Part shown: piece by piece, positions 55,532 through 64,000 of the stretch | Numbering within the stretch: position 1 is the stretch's first letter | Layout: every line of letters begins with the position of its first letter | Assembly (NCBI GenBank): GCA_017960475.1 | Contig: JAGCZH010000006.1 | Location: 1-64,000 of the forward strand | Source: Bacteroidales bacterium | GTDB lineage: Bacteria; Bacteroidota; Bacteroidia; Bacteroidales; P3 | Direction: 5' to 3' | DNA: 64,000 bases | The notes under the pieces: generated by a model | Databases searched by the model: none | What the model was told of the DNA's origin: nothing | What the model saw: the letters and a program-made list of their open reading frames with translations, nothing else | Position numbers and translations under genes: made by a program

Positions 55532-58135
55532 TTAAGGTTCTTGAGTCTCATTTTGAGCCGTGTCCGTGCCATTGTCGGCGGATTCCACATTGTCATTTTG
55601 TTCCGGCTCAACGGTCAAAGAGAGATCCTGAACCGTCTCGCCTTCAATTATCGCAGTCTCTTCGGCATCAGGCTCGGCGTCGACCTTGGTGATAGAAGCT
55701 ATGCTGTCCTTGCCGCGCAGATTGATCAGTTTCACGCCCTGCGTGTTGCGGCCCATAATACGAAGGTCGGCGACATGCATACGAATTGTGACACCTGAAC
55801 GGTTTATTATCATAAGGTCGTTGTCGTCGGTAACGTTGGTGAGAGCTATAATGCCACCCGTTTTGTCGGTGACCTTCATGGTTGTCACGCCCTTGCCGCC
55901 ACGGTGAGTGGGACGGTATCCGAGATTTTTGTCCGGCTCATATTTCAGCTGAGATCTCTTGCCAAAGCCTTTCTCGCTGACGACGAGGATATCCTCATTC
56001 TCGTCGTTAGTGCAAAGCATACCGATGACATAATCATCCTGAGGTTCAAGGCTGATACCTTTCACGCCAGAGGCGCCGCGACCCATGGGTCGGAATTCGT
56101 CCTCACTGCAGCGCATCACCTTGCCCTGACGCGAAGCCAGGAGCAATTGGCTGCTGCCATCGGTGAGACAAGCGGTGAGCAATTCGTCGCCCTCACGCAC
56201 ACTCACGGCAATGATACCAATTGTACGAGGATGAGAGTAAGCCTCGAGGGTGGTCTTCTTCACAATACCATTCTTGGTGCATAGTACAATAAAGTGGTTC
56301 TTTAAATACTCCTCATCTTTGAGGTTAAGCACATTGACATAAGCCTTGACTTTGTCGTCGGGCTCGATGTTGATAAGGTTGAGAATGGCGCGTCCCTTTG
56401 AGTCTTTGCCTCCCTCGGGAATTTCGAATGCACGCTTCCAATAGCAGCGTCCCTTCTCGGTAAAGAAAAGAATATAGTTGTGGTTGGTAGCCATAAAGAT
56501 GTGTTCAACGAAGTCCTCGTTGCGCACCGAACTGCCCTTCGATCCCACGCCTCCCCTACTCTGTGCGCGGTATTCGCTGAGCAGGGTGCGTTTGATATAA
56601 CCCATGTGAGATATGGTGATAACAACCTTGTCGTCGGCGATCATATCCTCGACGCTGAAGTTGGAGGCAGTATATTCAATTCTGGTGCGACGGTCGTCGC
56701 CGTATTTGTCACGCAATTCGATGAGCTCCTGCTTGATGACATCCATCAGCACATTGTGGTCGCCAAGAATTTCCTTGCAACGCTCAATGAAGCGCATTTT
56801 CTCATCATATTCGTCCTGGAGGCGTTTACGTTCCAAACCTGTGAGCTGGCGGAGACGCATTTCTACGATAGCGCGAGCCTGAAGGTCGCTGAAACCCCAG
56901 TTGTCAATAAGGCCCTGACGAGCCTCCTCCACGGTTGCCGAACGACGTATAAGGGCGATGATGTCGTCCATGATGTCGATAGCCTTGAGCAAGCCCTGCA
57001 GAATGTGGGCACGCTTCTCAGCCTCGGCCAGTTCAAAACGAGTGCGACGAGTGACGACATCCTCACGATGTTCGACAAAGCAACGGATCAGGTCTTTCAG
57101 GTTGAGCAGTTGCGGACGACCCTTGACGAGAGCAATATTGTTGACGGCGAAGGATGTCTGCAGCTCCGAAAGCTGGAACAATTTGTTAAGTATAATGTTA
57201 GGCACCACATCGTGACGTAGATAATATACGACACGAATACCATCCTTATCCGACTCATCGCGGATGTCGGTAATACCGACAATCTTTCCGTCCTTTACAA
57301 GCTGAGCTTGTTTTTTGATCATCTCAGCCTTGTTGACATTATAAGGTATTGTGTGAGCCACAATCATATTGCGGCCTTTGGAGTCGGTTTCGATTGAGGT
57401 TTCGGCGCGGATGATGACAGAGCCGCGGCCTGTTGTGAATGCCTCGCGCACACCATTGTAGCCATATATAATACCGCCGCCTGGGAAGTCAGGTGCGGTG
57501 ATATGCTGCATAAGTTCTTCAATGGTGATATCGGTATTGTCGATATAGGCAATACAACCATTAAGCACCTCGCGAAGATTGTGGGTAGGCATGTTGGTGG
57601 CCATACCTACAGCGATACCGTTCGAGCCATTGACCAGCAAGTTGGGTATTTTGGCGGGGAGCACAGTAGGTTCCTCACGGTCATTGTCGTATGTAGGCAT
57701 CATATCGACAGTGTCTTTGTCGATATCGGCGAGCATTTCGTTGGTAATTTGTTTCATGCGAGCCTCTGTGTAACGCATGGCAGCAGCGCCGTCGCCATCG
57801 ATAGAGCCAAAGTTACCTTGCCCATCGACAAGCATGTAGCGCATAGCCCATGGCTGAGCCAGACGCACCATGGCGCCATACACCGACGAGTCGCCGTGGG
57901 GGTGATACTTACCAAGCACCTCACCGACCACAGTAGCCGATTTCTTATAAGAGGTGTTATAGAAAAGACCCATGTCGTTCATGGCATAAAGGATACGACG
58001 GTGGACAGGTTTCAAACCGTCGCGAACGTCAGGCAACGCACGGGCAACAATAACAGACATAGCATAATCGATATAGGCCGACTTCATCTCGGTTTCTATA
58101 TCCACTTGCGTTATTTTTTCGTTCTCTGAAATCAT
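55532..58135 (-). CDS. gyrA: DNA gyrase subunit A
   Basis: GyrA cuts and rejoins DNA during negative supercoiling, together with GyrB. The active tyrosine is Tyr122 ([10 protein letters not shown]). The C-terminal six-bladed domain contains a GyrA-box-like [11 protein letters not shown], which together with the 867-residue length points to gyrase rather than topoisomerase IV. In the quinolone region the sequence reads [14 protein letters not shown], so residue 83 is Ser and residue 87 is Gly, where E. coli has Asp. The acidic tail ([19 protein letters not shown]) is variable in the family. gyrB is not in the window. Confidence 0.96.
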   Translation of the reverse strand: MISENEKITQVDIETEMKSAYIDYAMSVIVARALPDVRDGLKPVHRRILYAMNDMGLFYNTSYKKSATVVGEVLGKYHPHGDSSVYGAMVRLAQPWAMRYMLVDGQGNFGSIDGDGAAAMRYTEARMKQITNEMLADIDKDTVDMMPTYDNDREEPTVLPAKIPNLLVNGSNGIAVGMATNMPTHNLREVLNGCIAYIDNTDITIEELMQHITAPDFPGGGIIYGYNGVREAFTTGRGSVIIRAETSIETDSKGRNMIVAHTIPYNVNKAEMIKKQAQLVKDGKIVGITDIRDESDKDGIRVVYYLRHDVVPNIILNKLFQLSELQTSFAVNNIALVKGRPQLLNLKDLIRCFVEHREDVVTRRTRFELAEAEKRAHILQGLLKAIDIMDDIIALIRRSATVEEARQGLIDNWGFSDLQARAIVEMRLRQLTGLERKRLQDEYDEKMRFIERCKEILGDHNVLMDVIKQELIELRDKYGDDRRTRIEYTASNFSVEDMIADDKVVITISHMGYIKRTLLSEYRAQSRGGVGSKGSSVRNEDFVEHIFMATNHNYILFFTEKGRCYWKRAFEIPEGGKDSKGRAILNLINIEPDDKVKAYVNVLNLKDEEYLKNHFIVLCTKNGIVKKTTLEAYSHPRTIGIIAVSVREGDELLTACLTDGSSQLLLASRQGKVMRCSEDEFRPMGRGASGVKGISLEPQDDYVIGMLCTNDENEDILVVSEKGFGKRSQLKYEPDKNLGYRPTHRGGKGVTTMKVTDKTGGIIALTNVTDDNDLMIINRSGVTIRMHVADLRIMGRNTQGVKLINLRGKDSIASITKVDAEPDAEETAIIEGETVQDLSLTVEPEQNDNVESADNGTDTAQNETQEP

Positions 58136-58202
58136 CTATATATTTTTTATTCTCTTCAATTTTAGACTTTTCGATGTTTTTATACATCTGCTTAATAAAT
58201 GG

Positions 58203-58210
58203 CAAAAATA
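58203..58210 (-). promoter_or_regulatory. -7 promoter element for gyrA
   Basis: Minus strand reads TATTTTTG, matching TAnnTTTG, 67 bp upstream of the gyrA start codon. No convincing -33 box was found. Confidence 0.5.
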
Positions 58211-58325
58211 CGATTTTTCCACCTAATTTTAGTAATTTTAGATTATTTTAAGCAATATTTTTTTAACAAATACTCAACACTTGTTAACAATACCGCAAAA
58301 GCGTTTTTTCTGTAAACAACAAAAG

Positions 58326-60047
58326 TCACAGCCTGCGTAGCAACTTCTCCAAAATCTCTTCGTCTTTAATATATACGTCACGAAATTTAGATCCGTTGTA
58401 TGGTCCGACTATTCCCGCCGCCTCCAATTGGTCTATCAATCTACCTGCCCTATTGTAACCCAATTGTAGTTTCCTTTGCAGTAATGAGGTACTTCCAAAT
58501 TGAGAAGCAACAACCAATCTGGCAGCATCATTGAAGAATTCATCCTTCGCATTGGCATCGAAATCCTTGTTGGGAACATCGTATTCATCAAGATATTCAG
58601 GTAGCATATACCCACCATTAAGGCAACCATGCTGGCCGCCAATGAAATCAATTACCCTGTCGATGTCGTCATCCGACAAGTATGCACCTTGTATGTGTTT
58701 AGGAGCAAAACCCAACGTGCTGAATAACATCTCACCAGAAAATCTGAGATTCTGAGCACCGTTGAAACCTAAAATAGCGTTAGACTCTATGCCTCGAGCC
58801 ACCTTGAAGGAAATACGGGCAGGGAAATTATTCTTTAGCTGTGTGGTAAAAACATCAGTATCAGAACGATTTGAAGAAATAACTAAATGAATCCCAACCG
58901 CTTTAGCCAAATACGACAAACGGCACAAAGGCAGCTCAATTTCTTTTCCGCCAGAGGACATATACCCGGCGAACTCATAGATGGCAACAACAATATAAGG
59001 CAAATAACGGTGTCCGTATTCCGGATTCAAGCGTCTCTGACAAAAATTATTGTTATAATCCTTAATGTTTCTCACCCTAGCTGCTTTTAAAAGGTCGTAG
59101 CGGGAATCCATCTCAATACAAAGAGCGTTCAGTGTTCTGACAGCCGTTTTTGTGTCATCAATAATTACAGGACGAGGATTATCCGGAATAGCGGTCAGAA
59201 AGTGATTCCTTAAGTAATCCCAATGAGACAAATCCAAACGTTTGTCACCAATGATTACAAACTTAATGTCAGCAGGATGTTTTTTGAAGAGTAGCGATGT
59301 CAGCATTACATTCAGCAATGTCGTTTTACCGAAACCCGTCTGCCCTGAAATAAGAAGATGCGGCATTTCCGTAAGGTCGGCAATGTAAGGCGACCCATTA
59401 TCGTTCATGCCAAGCACAACAGGAAGAGTAGCTGTTGTTTCAGCGAACTCTTGCGATTTGATTATTGATTTTAATGAATTCAGATTGTCATCATCATCTT
59501 CCAGCAAGTCAATGTTGGGCATTGAATAATCATTAAAGTCAAGATGTGGGTCATAAGGTTCTTTGATTGTGGCTTGTTCCGATTGCGATTCAATCTTTTT
59601 GTTTGAAGAAGGATTCTCAACATTAAGCGGATTCGATGACACATTAGTGAGACTCGATTTATCACTTATCTTATTATACACCTCATCAATACTGAAAGAC
59701 ACCTCTTCCCTACCCTTGTTTTCTCCATCCTTTTTAGACTCATGGATTAATCTCAGCATTTCATAGGCAAGAGCGCAATCTGGGTTTAAGGCAAGCAGTT
59801 TATATAGAGCGGACTTTGCCTCCTTATGTTTGTCTAAAGCATTGTAAGTATCGGCCAATTTCAGATAGGCATTCTCGTTGTCAGGATGTTCCGTAATTGC
59901 TTTCTGGAAACAGTCAATTGCCTTATCATAATGCCCCGCTTCGTATTGAGACATACCGTCGGCGTAATAATCAGTTTTCGGGCTTTGTACCGTGGATTTT
60001 CTCGATTCCGATGACTTATCCTTCTTGAAGAGCTTGTTGAATATCAT
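58326..60047 (-). CDS. Soluble TPR-FtsK/SpoIIIE-like ATPase with altered Walker B
   Basis: The 573-residue protein joins an N-terminal TPR region (about 25-100, QYEAGHYDKAIDCFQKAI) and an acidic linker to an FtsK-type motor (about 205-470). A C-terminal winged helix like FtsK-gamma follows (about 505-565, LLQRKLQLGYNRAGRLIDQLE). Walker A is GQTGFGKTT (235-243). Walker B reads YIVVAIYEFAGYM, with Tyr357 where FtsK has the catalytic-site Asp, while Glu358 is kept. The NFPARISFKVA stretch is well conserved. There is no membrane region, so it is not the cell-division FtsK. DNA binding is likely; translocation is uncertain. It has its own promoter. Confidence 0.8.
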   Translation of the reverse strand: MIFNKLFKKDKSSESRKSTVQSPKTDYYADGMSQYEAGHYDKAIDCFQKAITEHPDNENAYLKLADTYNALDKHKEAKSALYKLLALNPDCALAYEMLRLIHESKKDGENKGREEVSFSIDEVYNKISDKSSLTNVSSNPLNVENPSSNKKIESQSEQATIKEPYDPHLDFNDYSMPNIDLLEDDDDNLNSLKSIIKSQEFAETTATLPVVLGMNDNGSPYIADLTEMPHLLISGQTGFGKTTLLNVMLTSLLFKKHPADIKFVIIGDKRLDLSHWDYLRNHFLTAIPDNPRPVIIDDTKTAVRTLNALCIEMDSRYDLLKAARVRNIKDYNNNFCQRRLNPEYGHRYLPYIVVAIYEFAGYMSSGGKEIELPLCRLSYLAKAVGIHLVISSNRSDTDVFTTQLKNNFPARISFKVARGIESNAILGFNGAQNLRFSGEMLFSTLGFAPKHIQGAYLSDDDIDRVIDFIGGQHGCLNGGYMLPEYLDEYDVPNKDFDANAKDEFFNDAARLVVASQFGSTSLLQRKLQLGYNRAGRLIDQLEAAGIVGPYNGSKFRDVYIKDEEILEKLLRRL

Positions 60048-60074
60048 AGACGCACCGTATTTTCATTAACGATG

Positions 60075-60082
60075 CAAAATTA
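60075..60082 (-). promoter_or_regulatory. -7 promoter element for the TPR-FtsK-like gene
   Basis: Minus strand reads TAATTTTG followed by C, 27 bp before the start codon. Confidence 0.55.
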
Positions 60083-60171
60083 CATAAAAATCTCGAAATG
60101 AAAAGATGTACAAGAAAAACAAGGTGTATGCTATGCCCCGCAAAGTTGATTAGCGATCCGTCTAAAACCTG

Positions 60172-61269
60172 TCAACCAATTTCAGGGAGAGTCAAATCTA
60201 AACTCCTACAGAAGAGACGGTCGGATTTTTCTTTAATAATCTGAGCCTTTTTCATGTCAAAAGAAAATCCAACACAATGGAATGCTCTAGTTGGTTGTTC
60301 CACTTCTCTTCCAGTGTCGCAGATATGTTCGTGCTCTGTATTTTCATACGAATGGTGTTTACACAACCAACACGTACGAAATTTCGAAACATCCTTTTTC
60401 TCAACAGAACACCATTTATCATAATTTGCATAGTTAAGTGGAAAATGAATTTCATAAACAGAGTTGTGGAGTACGGGAACTCTACCAAAGTACGAACATT
60501 TATTGTCTACGCGAATAGATGTATCCTCATTATAAACATCCGTGTAATACACATTGAAGCCGAACAAGTCCAAAGTATCATCTAACACTTCTTCACGTAT
60601 AAAATTGTGGAATCTTATTTCGACTATTTCATCAGAAGATGTTAAATTGATTTTACCTTCCACAATTCGAAGCCCTTTTAAGTTGTCAGTGTTTTTCGGA
60701 ATGAAAATCTCAATAATTCGAATGCCTGAATCCAGTTTTTTCTGCTCACAAGGGTGGCTTACAGCAATTTCCACGAACAAAGGCTTTCTGTCTGGATTTG
60801 ATTTGCTCGAAAACTTCACATCTGCTTTAAAGCCACAATACCATTCCTCCAACTCACAGGTGTCATAGTATTGTTTCAGATTAAAAGTCCTTTGCACGGT
60901 TTGTCTACAAAGGTCGATGTCAGCACTATTGCTTTTCTCTAAAAAAAATCGATAATAAAGGCAGGATTGCTGTTGATTGCAGACATTATATCGTTTATAA
61001 GTGACATTGAATTCATCACTCGAATCAAACATCTCTTTTATGAAATGTTTGGCGTATTCATGAAGATAAGTTTCTTCGCTGCAAATATTATCTGGCGAAA
61101 CACCTTTCTCTTTTTTGTGACTAAAATGGTGTTCTCGTACCTTCCCCTGCTTGGGAATCATTTCTTTCCCACAGCTAAGACAATAATATAGGATGCCTTT
61201 TTTGGCAATATCGATGGGAACAACATTCCCCTCCTGGTCTTTTGCATTGTGGTATTTTATCATATCCAA
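60172..61269 (-). CDS. CoiA-like protein with zinc ribbon and possible nuclease domain
   Basis: The N-terminus has a zinc-ribbon-like CxxC plus HxxH site (Cys30, Cys33, His48, His51: YYCLSCGKEM and REHHFSH). It is followed by a domain with FKADVKF and PLFVEIAVSHPC, the layout of the PD-(D/E)XK-type region of CoiA-family competence proteins, although the usual final Lys/Gln is Ala. More Cys/His pairs occur near the end (TCWLCKHHSYENTEHEHIC). CoiA helps process incoming DNA in Gram-positive competence; related proteins are often found in mobile or defence-type regions. The AT-rich composition differs from gyrA. Catalysis is uncertain. Confidence 0.62.
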   Translation of the reverse strand: MDMIKYHNAKDQEGNVVPIDIAKKGILYYCLSCGKEMIPKQGKVREHHFSHKKEKGVSPDNICSEETYLHEYAKHFIKEMFDSSDEFNVTYKRYNVCNQQQSCLYYRFFLEKSNSADIDLCRQTVQRTFNLKQYYDTCELEEWYCGFKADVKFSSKSNPDRKPLFVEIAVSHPCEQKKLDSGIRIIEIFIPKNTDNLKGLRIVEGKINLTSSDEIVEIRFHNFIREEVLDDTLDLFGFNVYYTDVYNEDTSIRVDNKCSYFGRVPVLHNSVYEIHFPLNYANYDKWCSVEKKDVSKFRTCWLCKHHSYENTEHEHICDTGREVEQPTRAFHCVGFSFDMKKAQIIKEKSDRLFCRSLDLTLPEIG

Positions 61270-61346
61270 AGTGTATTAGAACAATTCTCTTTCTGATTGA
61301 TCGTCTTATCGCATTCTGATAATGTCACAATAATAAATATCCGCTT

Positions 61347-62351
61347 TTATTTACTATAAACAAAAGGCAATGTTAGTTGTACATTTTTCACTTGAGAGCA
61401 ATTCCCTTTGTATTCCCATCGAAACCCTCCAGCCTTTTGTCTTAATCTTCTACAAACAGCAGAAATATTACCTATTCCTGTTTGTTGTTGAGCCTCTGTA
61501 ATTGAGTCGTATTCTGCGACAATATTACCAAAATAATCCAATTGTAAAACAGGGGAATAGTTTTGTTCATATTTTCTCCGTACTTTTATTTTATTATAAT
61601 TTCCCTCATCTCTGCGCCACACATATCCTCCCGCAGAGACACACTCATTTCTCAAACATTTTACGATTACAGAAGGTAATGCTCCTGTTTCTTTGTAGGC
61701 CTCCTGATAAGACTCAAATGTTTTAATATAATCGCCTTCTTTCGAGTAACACCTTATTTTTTTTGATGTAGTTTTTCTTTTGTACTGAACATTATCCATC
61801 TCCTCAAGTTTGAAAATGTATCCACAGAAAGTTTTTTGTTTGCCTAATAAATGAGAATATAAATTACTATCGCTTTTAACCTTGAAATAATTCAGTATCT
61901 CTTCACAATTGGCCCATTCCCTAATGTTTTTTCCATTTTTGTTATACTGGAAAATGCCATTGTATTTCCTTAAAGATGATTTAAGTAGTTTGCGTGTCTC
62001 AAAACTGACTATCCTACCAGAACAACCTTCGCCGCCCTTTGTCATATTATAACCTTTACTCGGATCATCGCTGTTATATTTTGCAATTAATGCAATTTCT
62101 TTTTTTGCTGCTTCATCTGCCGATAGATTTTTATAAAGAACCTCGTGCTTAAAGTTCTCCCATCCATATTTCTTAATTGCATGTGCAAAATGTCTTTGAT
62201 CTGCATGTGTATGGCCTCTTGAACATCGTAAATAATTAGAGCCATCAATACCCCATCTATAGGAAGGTTTTCTATAACATTTTCCTATGTATACTTTCCC
62301 ATTTTCAATATTTGTGTGCATATAAACAGAGTATCCTTTTTTTTCACTCAT
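61347..62351 (-). CDS. GIY-YIG endonuclease with NUMOD-type DNA-binding repeats
   Basis: The N-terminal nuclease domain (about 1-95) reads YSVYMHTN, KVYIGKC, then the catalytic-type RHFAHAIKKYGWENF and YNMTKGGEG. The C-terminal part has NUMOD1-like repeats (IRCYSKEGDYIKTFESYQEA, VLQLDYFGNIVAEYDSITEA) typical of homing and phage endonucleases. The start at 62351 is fixed by a TGATG overlap with the upstream XRE gene and by a GGAGGTG Shine-Dalgarno-like sequence, rare in this phylum, inside that gene's last codons. 334 residues. It may be a free-standing homing nuclease or part of a two-gene module with the regulator. Confidence 0.88.
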   Translation of the reverse strand: MSEKKGYSVYMHTNIENGKVYIGKCYRKPSYRWGIDGSNYLRCSRGHTHADQRHFAHAIKKYGWENFKHEVLYKNLSADEAAKKEIALIAKYNSDDPSKGYNMTKGGEGCSGRIVSFETRKLLKSSLRKYNGIFQYNKNGKNIREWANCEEILNYFKVKSDSNLYSHLLGKQKTFCGYIFKLEEMDNVQYKRKTTSKKIRCYSKEGDYIKTFESYQEAYKETGALPSVIVKCLRNECVSAGGYVWRRDEGNYNKIKVRRKYEQNYSPVLQLDYFGNIVAEYDSITEAQQQTGIGNISAVCRRLRQKAGGFRWEYKGNCSQVKNVQLTLPFVYSK

Positions 62352-62821
62352 CACACACCTCCTTTCTTCACGAAATCGAGTTGCATACCCATAGCGGAAG
62401 CGATACGACATAAAATGTCCAATCCTGGAGAATATTTCCCTTGTTCGATACGGCTCATGTTTGCTGGGGTAATACCAGCTTTTAGAGCGAGTGATTTTGC
62501 ATCAAGCTGCTTTTCCTCACGCAACGTTTTTATCCGTTGCCCTATGCGCTCACGGTCAATATTTCTATCTTGACCAGCGTAAAATGGCGATACAAATCCA
62601 TGCATGAGAAGTTGCTGCGAGATATAATTTAAATAATTATCTCGCCCTTGTTTCATAAAATTGTCAGTAATTAAACATATTGCCTCAGAATACTCTTTTT
62701 GATAAAGCAACGGCATTGTACTACTGAAACCGATAATGAAGACACCTCCTTGAGGGTGTTCTACCCTAACTTGCAAATTTCCATTCTTCGCCTCTTGAAT
62801 TGATAAAATCTTTGTTTCCAT
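62351..62821 (-). CDS. XRE-family transcriptional regulator
   Basis: The C-terminal 70 residues form a Cro/C1-type helix-turn-helix (RIGQRIKTLREEKQLDAKSL, then AGITPANMSRIEQGKYSPGL). The N-terminal 80 residues (EAKNGNLQVRVEHPQGGVF) are not recognised. Its stop overlaps the GIY-YIG start as TGATG, so the two are translated as a coupled pair. A palindrome AATTATC-N6-GATAATT at 62884-62903, next to its own -7 element, is a good candidate operator, implying self-repression. The regulator-first order resembles restriction-modification controllers or phage repressors. Confidence 0.88.
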   Translation of the reverse strand: METKILSIQEAKNGNLQVRVEHPQGGVFIIGFSSTMPLLYQKEYSEAICLITDNFMKQGRDNYLNYISQQLLMHGFVSPFYAGQDRNIDRERIGQRIKTLREEKQLDAKSLALKAGITPANMSRIEQGKYSPGLDILCRIASAMGMQLDFVKKGGV

Positions 62822-62869
62822 TACGATACGTTTTTAATGTGTTCGACACTTTTATAATGAAATTTGATG

Positions 62870-62877
62870 CAAAGATA
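62870..62877 (-). promoter_or_regulatory. -7 promoter element for the XRE/GIY-YIG pair
   Basis: Minus strand reads TATCTTTG followed by C, 48 bp upstream of the XRE start codon. Confidence 0.6.
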
Positions 62878-62883
62878 AAAAGA

Positions 62884-62903
62884 AATTATCAAATCAGATA
62901 ATT
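62884..62903. promoter_or_regulatory. Candidate operator of the XRE regulator
   Basis: A perfect seven-base inverted repeat, AATTATC and GATAATT, separated by six bases. It lies just upstream of the -7 element, where bound protein would block the polymerase. Confidence 0.55.
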
Positions 62904-63011
62904 ATTTTTGCAAACATTCAAAAAAAAGCAGTGTGAAGACAATAGTATGCAGAATCAATTCATGGAGCAAGAGTATTGTTAGGCGTTAATTTTACTCCCG
63001 AAAACGCCTAT

Positions 63012-63026
63012 ATGACAAATTGTCAT
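63012..63026. promoter_or_regulatory. Palindromic site upstream of clpC
   Basis: ATGACAA and TTGTCAT flank a single central base. Together with the adjacent TAGGCGTT/AACGCCTA inverted repeat, it may be a regulator site for clpC. No known consensus is matched with certainty. Confidence 0.35.
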
Positions 63027-63092
63027 GTAGTATTCACACAACCATGTTGAAAAGATTGTTTGGCAACGTTGTTGTAGTCATAATAATAATAG

Positions 63093-63100
63093 TACTTTTG
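63093..63100 (+). promoter_or_regulatory. Possible -7 promoter element for clpC
   Basis: TACTTTTG matches TAnnTTTG and lies 57 bp before the ATG. The nearest TTTG (63059-63062) is 30 bp away, which is too far for a normal -33 box. Confidence 0.4.
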
Positions 63101-63157
63101 ATTACTTGAATCGAATAGGCAAAAGTAGTATCATTTTTCTGACACACAATATTATAC

Positions 63158-64000
63158 ATGGATCCAAAGCTTAGTAAAAACAGCAAAAAGGTGATTTCCG
63201 ACAGTCGTGACGAAGCCATCAGGCTCAAAAACGGCCATATCGGAGTTGAGCATTTATTTTTGGGGATTATTAGAGAGCAAGAATGTTCGGCATACATCAT
63301 GTTGACCCAGATGGGCATTGACTTGCAATCCATGAAAAGCCGCATTGAGAGCGCCATAGGACGCCAGCAGTCGGAAGAGGTTTTCAGCGACGAAAGCCAG
63401 ATACCGATGCTCAAACAAACCGAAAAGGTGCTGAGGCTGGCATTTCTGGAATCGACAAAATTGAAAAAGCCTGAAATCAAGACCGAGCATTTGGTCCTTG
63501 CCATCCTTATGGAAGGCGAGAACGTCGCAGCAAGACTTCTTGACCGCGAAGGACTTACATACAACAAGTTTTTTGAGGCTCTGAAAAAAGAGCACCCCGA
63601 CAACGACAACCGTTCTATTGAGGACGAATACAATCCCAATCTTGATTTTGGCGAAAACGACGAGGAGGATGAAGACGACTACCCATACGCCAACCCCGAA
63701 TCGCCCAAGCATGGCGACAGCGGCAAAGGCAACAAGACTCCCGCCCTCGAAAACTTTGGTCGCGACCTTACCAAAGCCGCCGAGGAAGGTCGCCTCGACC
63801 CTATCGTTGGCCGAACCAAAGAGTTGGAGCGTATAGCTCAGATTCTCAGCCGTCGCAAGAAAAACAACCCCGTACTTATCGGTGAGCCTGGCGTGGGCAA
63901 ATCGGCCATAGCCGAAGGTTTGGCACAACGCATTGTTGAAGGCAAAGTGCCAAGCACCCTTTACCACAAACGCGTCATATCGCTCGATTTGGCGTCGCTG
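63158..64000 (+). CDS. clpC: ClpC/ClpA-type ATP-dependent chaperone, 5' part (runs off the window)
   Basis: The frame starts at [20 protein letters not shown] and stays open to base 64000 (281 codons). Two Clp N-terminal repeats ([16 protein letters not shown], and [23 protein letters not shown]) are followed by an acidic linker (about 185-210). The start of the first AAA+ module then appears, with [24 protein letters not shown] and Walker [14 protein letters not shown]. Such proteins unfold substrates for ClpP. Whether it carries the ClpC middle domain lies beyond the edge. Confidence 0.93.
   Translation, partial: MDPKLSKNSKKVISDSRDEAIRLKNGHIGVEHLFLGIIREQECSAYIMLTQMGIDLQSMKSRIESAIGRQQSEEVFSDESQIPMLKQTEKVLRLAFLESTKLKKPEIKTEHLVLAILMEGENVAARLLDREGLTYNKFFEALKKEHPDNDNRSIEDEYNPNLDFGENDEEDEDDYPYANPESPKHGDSGKGNKTPALENFGRDLTKAAEEGRLDPIVGRTKELERIAQILSRRKKNNPVLIGEPGVGKSAIAEGLAQRIVEGKVPSTLYHKRVISLDLASL

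Larger units (their letters stand above)
62822..63157. other. Divergent regulatory region between the XRE gene and clpC
   Basis: No gene is seen in 336 bp. From left to right it holds the XRE promoter element (62870-62877), the candidate operator (62884-62903), an inverted repeat TAGGCGTT / AACGCCTA (62980-62987 and 63003-63010), a palindrome ATGACAA-A-TTGTCAT (63012-63026), and a possible clpC -7 element TACTTTTG at 63093-63100. Confidence 0.6.

Noticed and set aside
63254-63967. 237-codon minus-strand frame within clpC
   Set aside because: The plus strand shows clear Clp N-terminal repeats and a Walker A motif across the same bases.

Overview
This window comes from the chromosome of a member of the Bacteroidota, most likely order Bacteroidales. 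The evidence is two proteins with type IX secretion (T9SS) type A sorting tails, FISUMP and WG-repeat proteins, a DUF4143-type AAA ATPase, and repeated Bacteroidetes-type promoter elements (-7 TAnnTTTG, once with TTTG 21 bp upstream). I cannot assign genus or species. I saw no rRNA, tRNA or CRISPR array.

Layout. 0-12 kb: 3' end of a T9SS protein; ligA; a PagL-like lipid A deacylase next to an LtaS/EptA-like membrane sulfatase-fold enzyme; a nitroreductase lipoprotein; two paralogous WG-repeat secreted proteins around an AlaX-like tRNA-editing protein; an orphan signal-peptide stub; a DUF4143 ATPase. 12-20.8 kb: gcvP, purC, a YfcC-type transporter and an M28 peptidase, converging on rarD and a rhomboid protease. 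20.9-28.2 kb (minus strand): a full T9SS protein, an unknown secreted protein, mutL and a MATE transporter. 28.5-43.1 kb (plus strand): M16 protease, leucyl aminopeptidase, pdxA-polA-ruvC, an SNF symporter, a transglutaminase-like lipoprotein, truA, prmA and ypfJ. 43.2-49.3 kb: a broken FISUMP gene between twin hairpins, then minus-strand thioredoxin, galE, yolD, a MurU-like transferase, an UmuC/UvrX polymerase and a LOG-family gene. 49.5-53.7 kb: a thioredoxin-fold protein without cysteines, argS and an acyl-ACP thioesterase. 53.8-58.1 kb: a TPR protein and gyrA. 58.3-62.9 kb: a probable accessory block (TPR-FtsK-like ATPase, CoiA-like protein, GIY-YIG nuclease and XRE regulator). At the right edge is the 5' part of a clpC-type gene.

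Most of the window is housekeeping: DNA ligation, repair and recombination (ligA, mutL, polA, ruvC, Y-family polymerase, gyrA), RNA modification and translation (truA, prmA, argS), metabolism (gcvP, purC, pdxA, galE) and envelope or secreted proteins.

The most unusual structures are these. (1) A 582-bp inverted repeat (about 95% identical by hand count, no gaps) joins the tails of two T9SS genes at positions 1-582 and 20839-21420, and could flip the 20 kb between them. (2) The block between gyrA and clpC combines a self-regulated-looking XRE/GIY-YIG pair with a CoiA-like protein and an FtsK-like ATPase whose Walker B aspartate is replaced by tyrosine. (3) A Y-family polymerase and its YolD partner are separated by a sugar nucleotidyltransferase gene. 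(4) PolA appears to have lost its proofreading residues.
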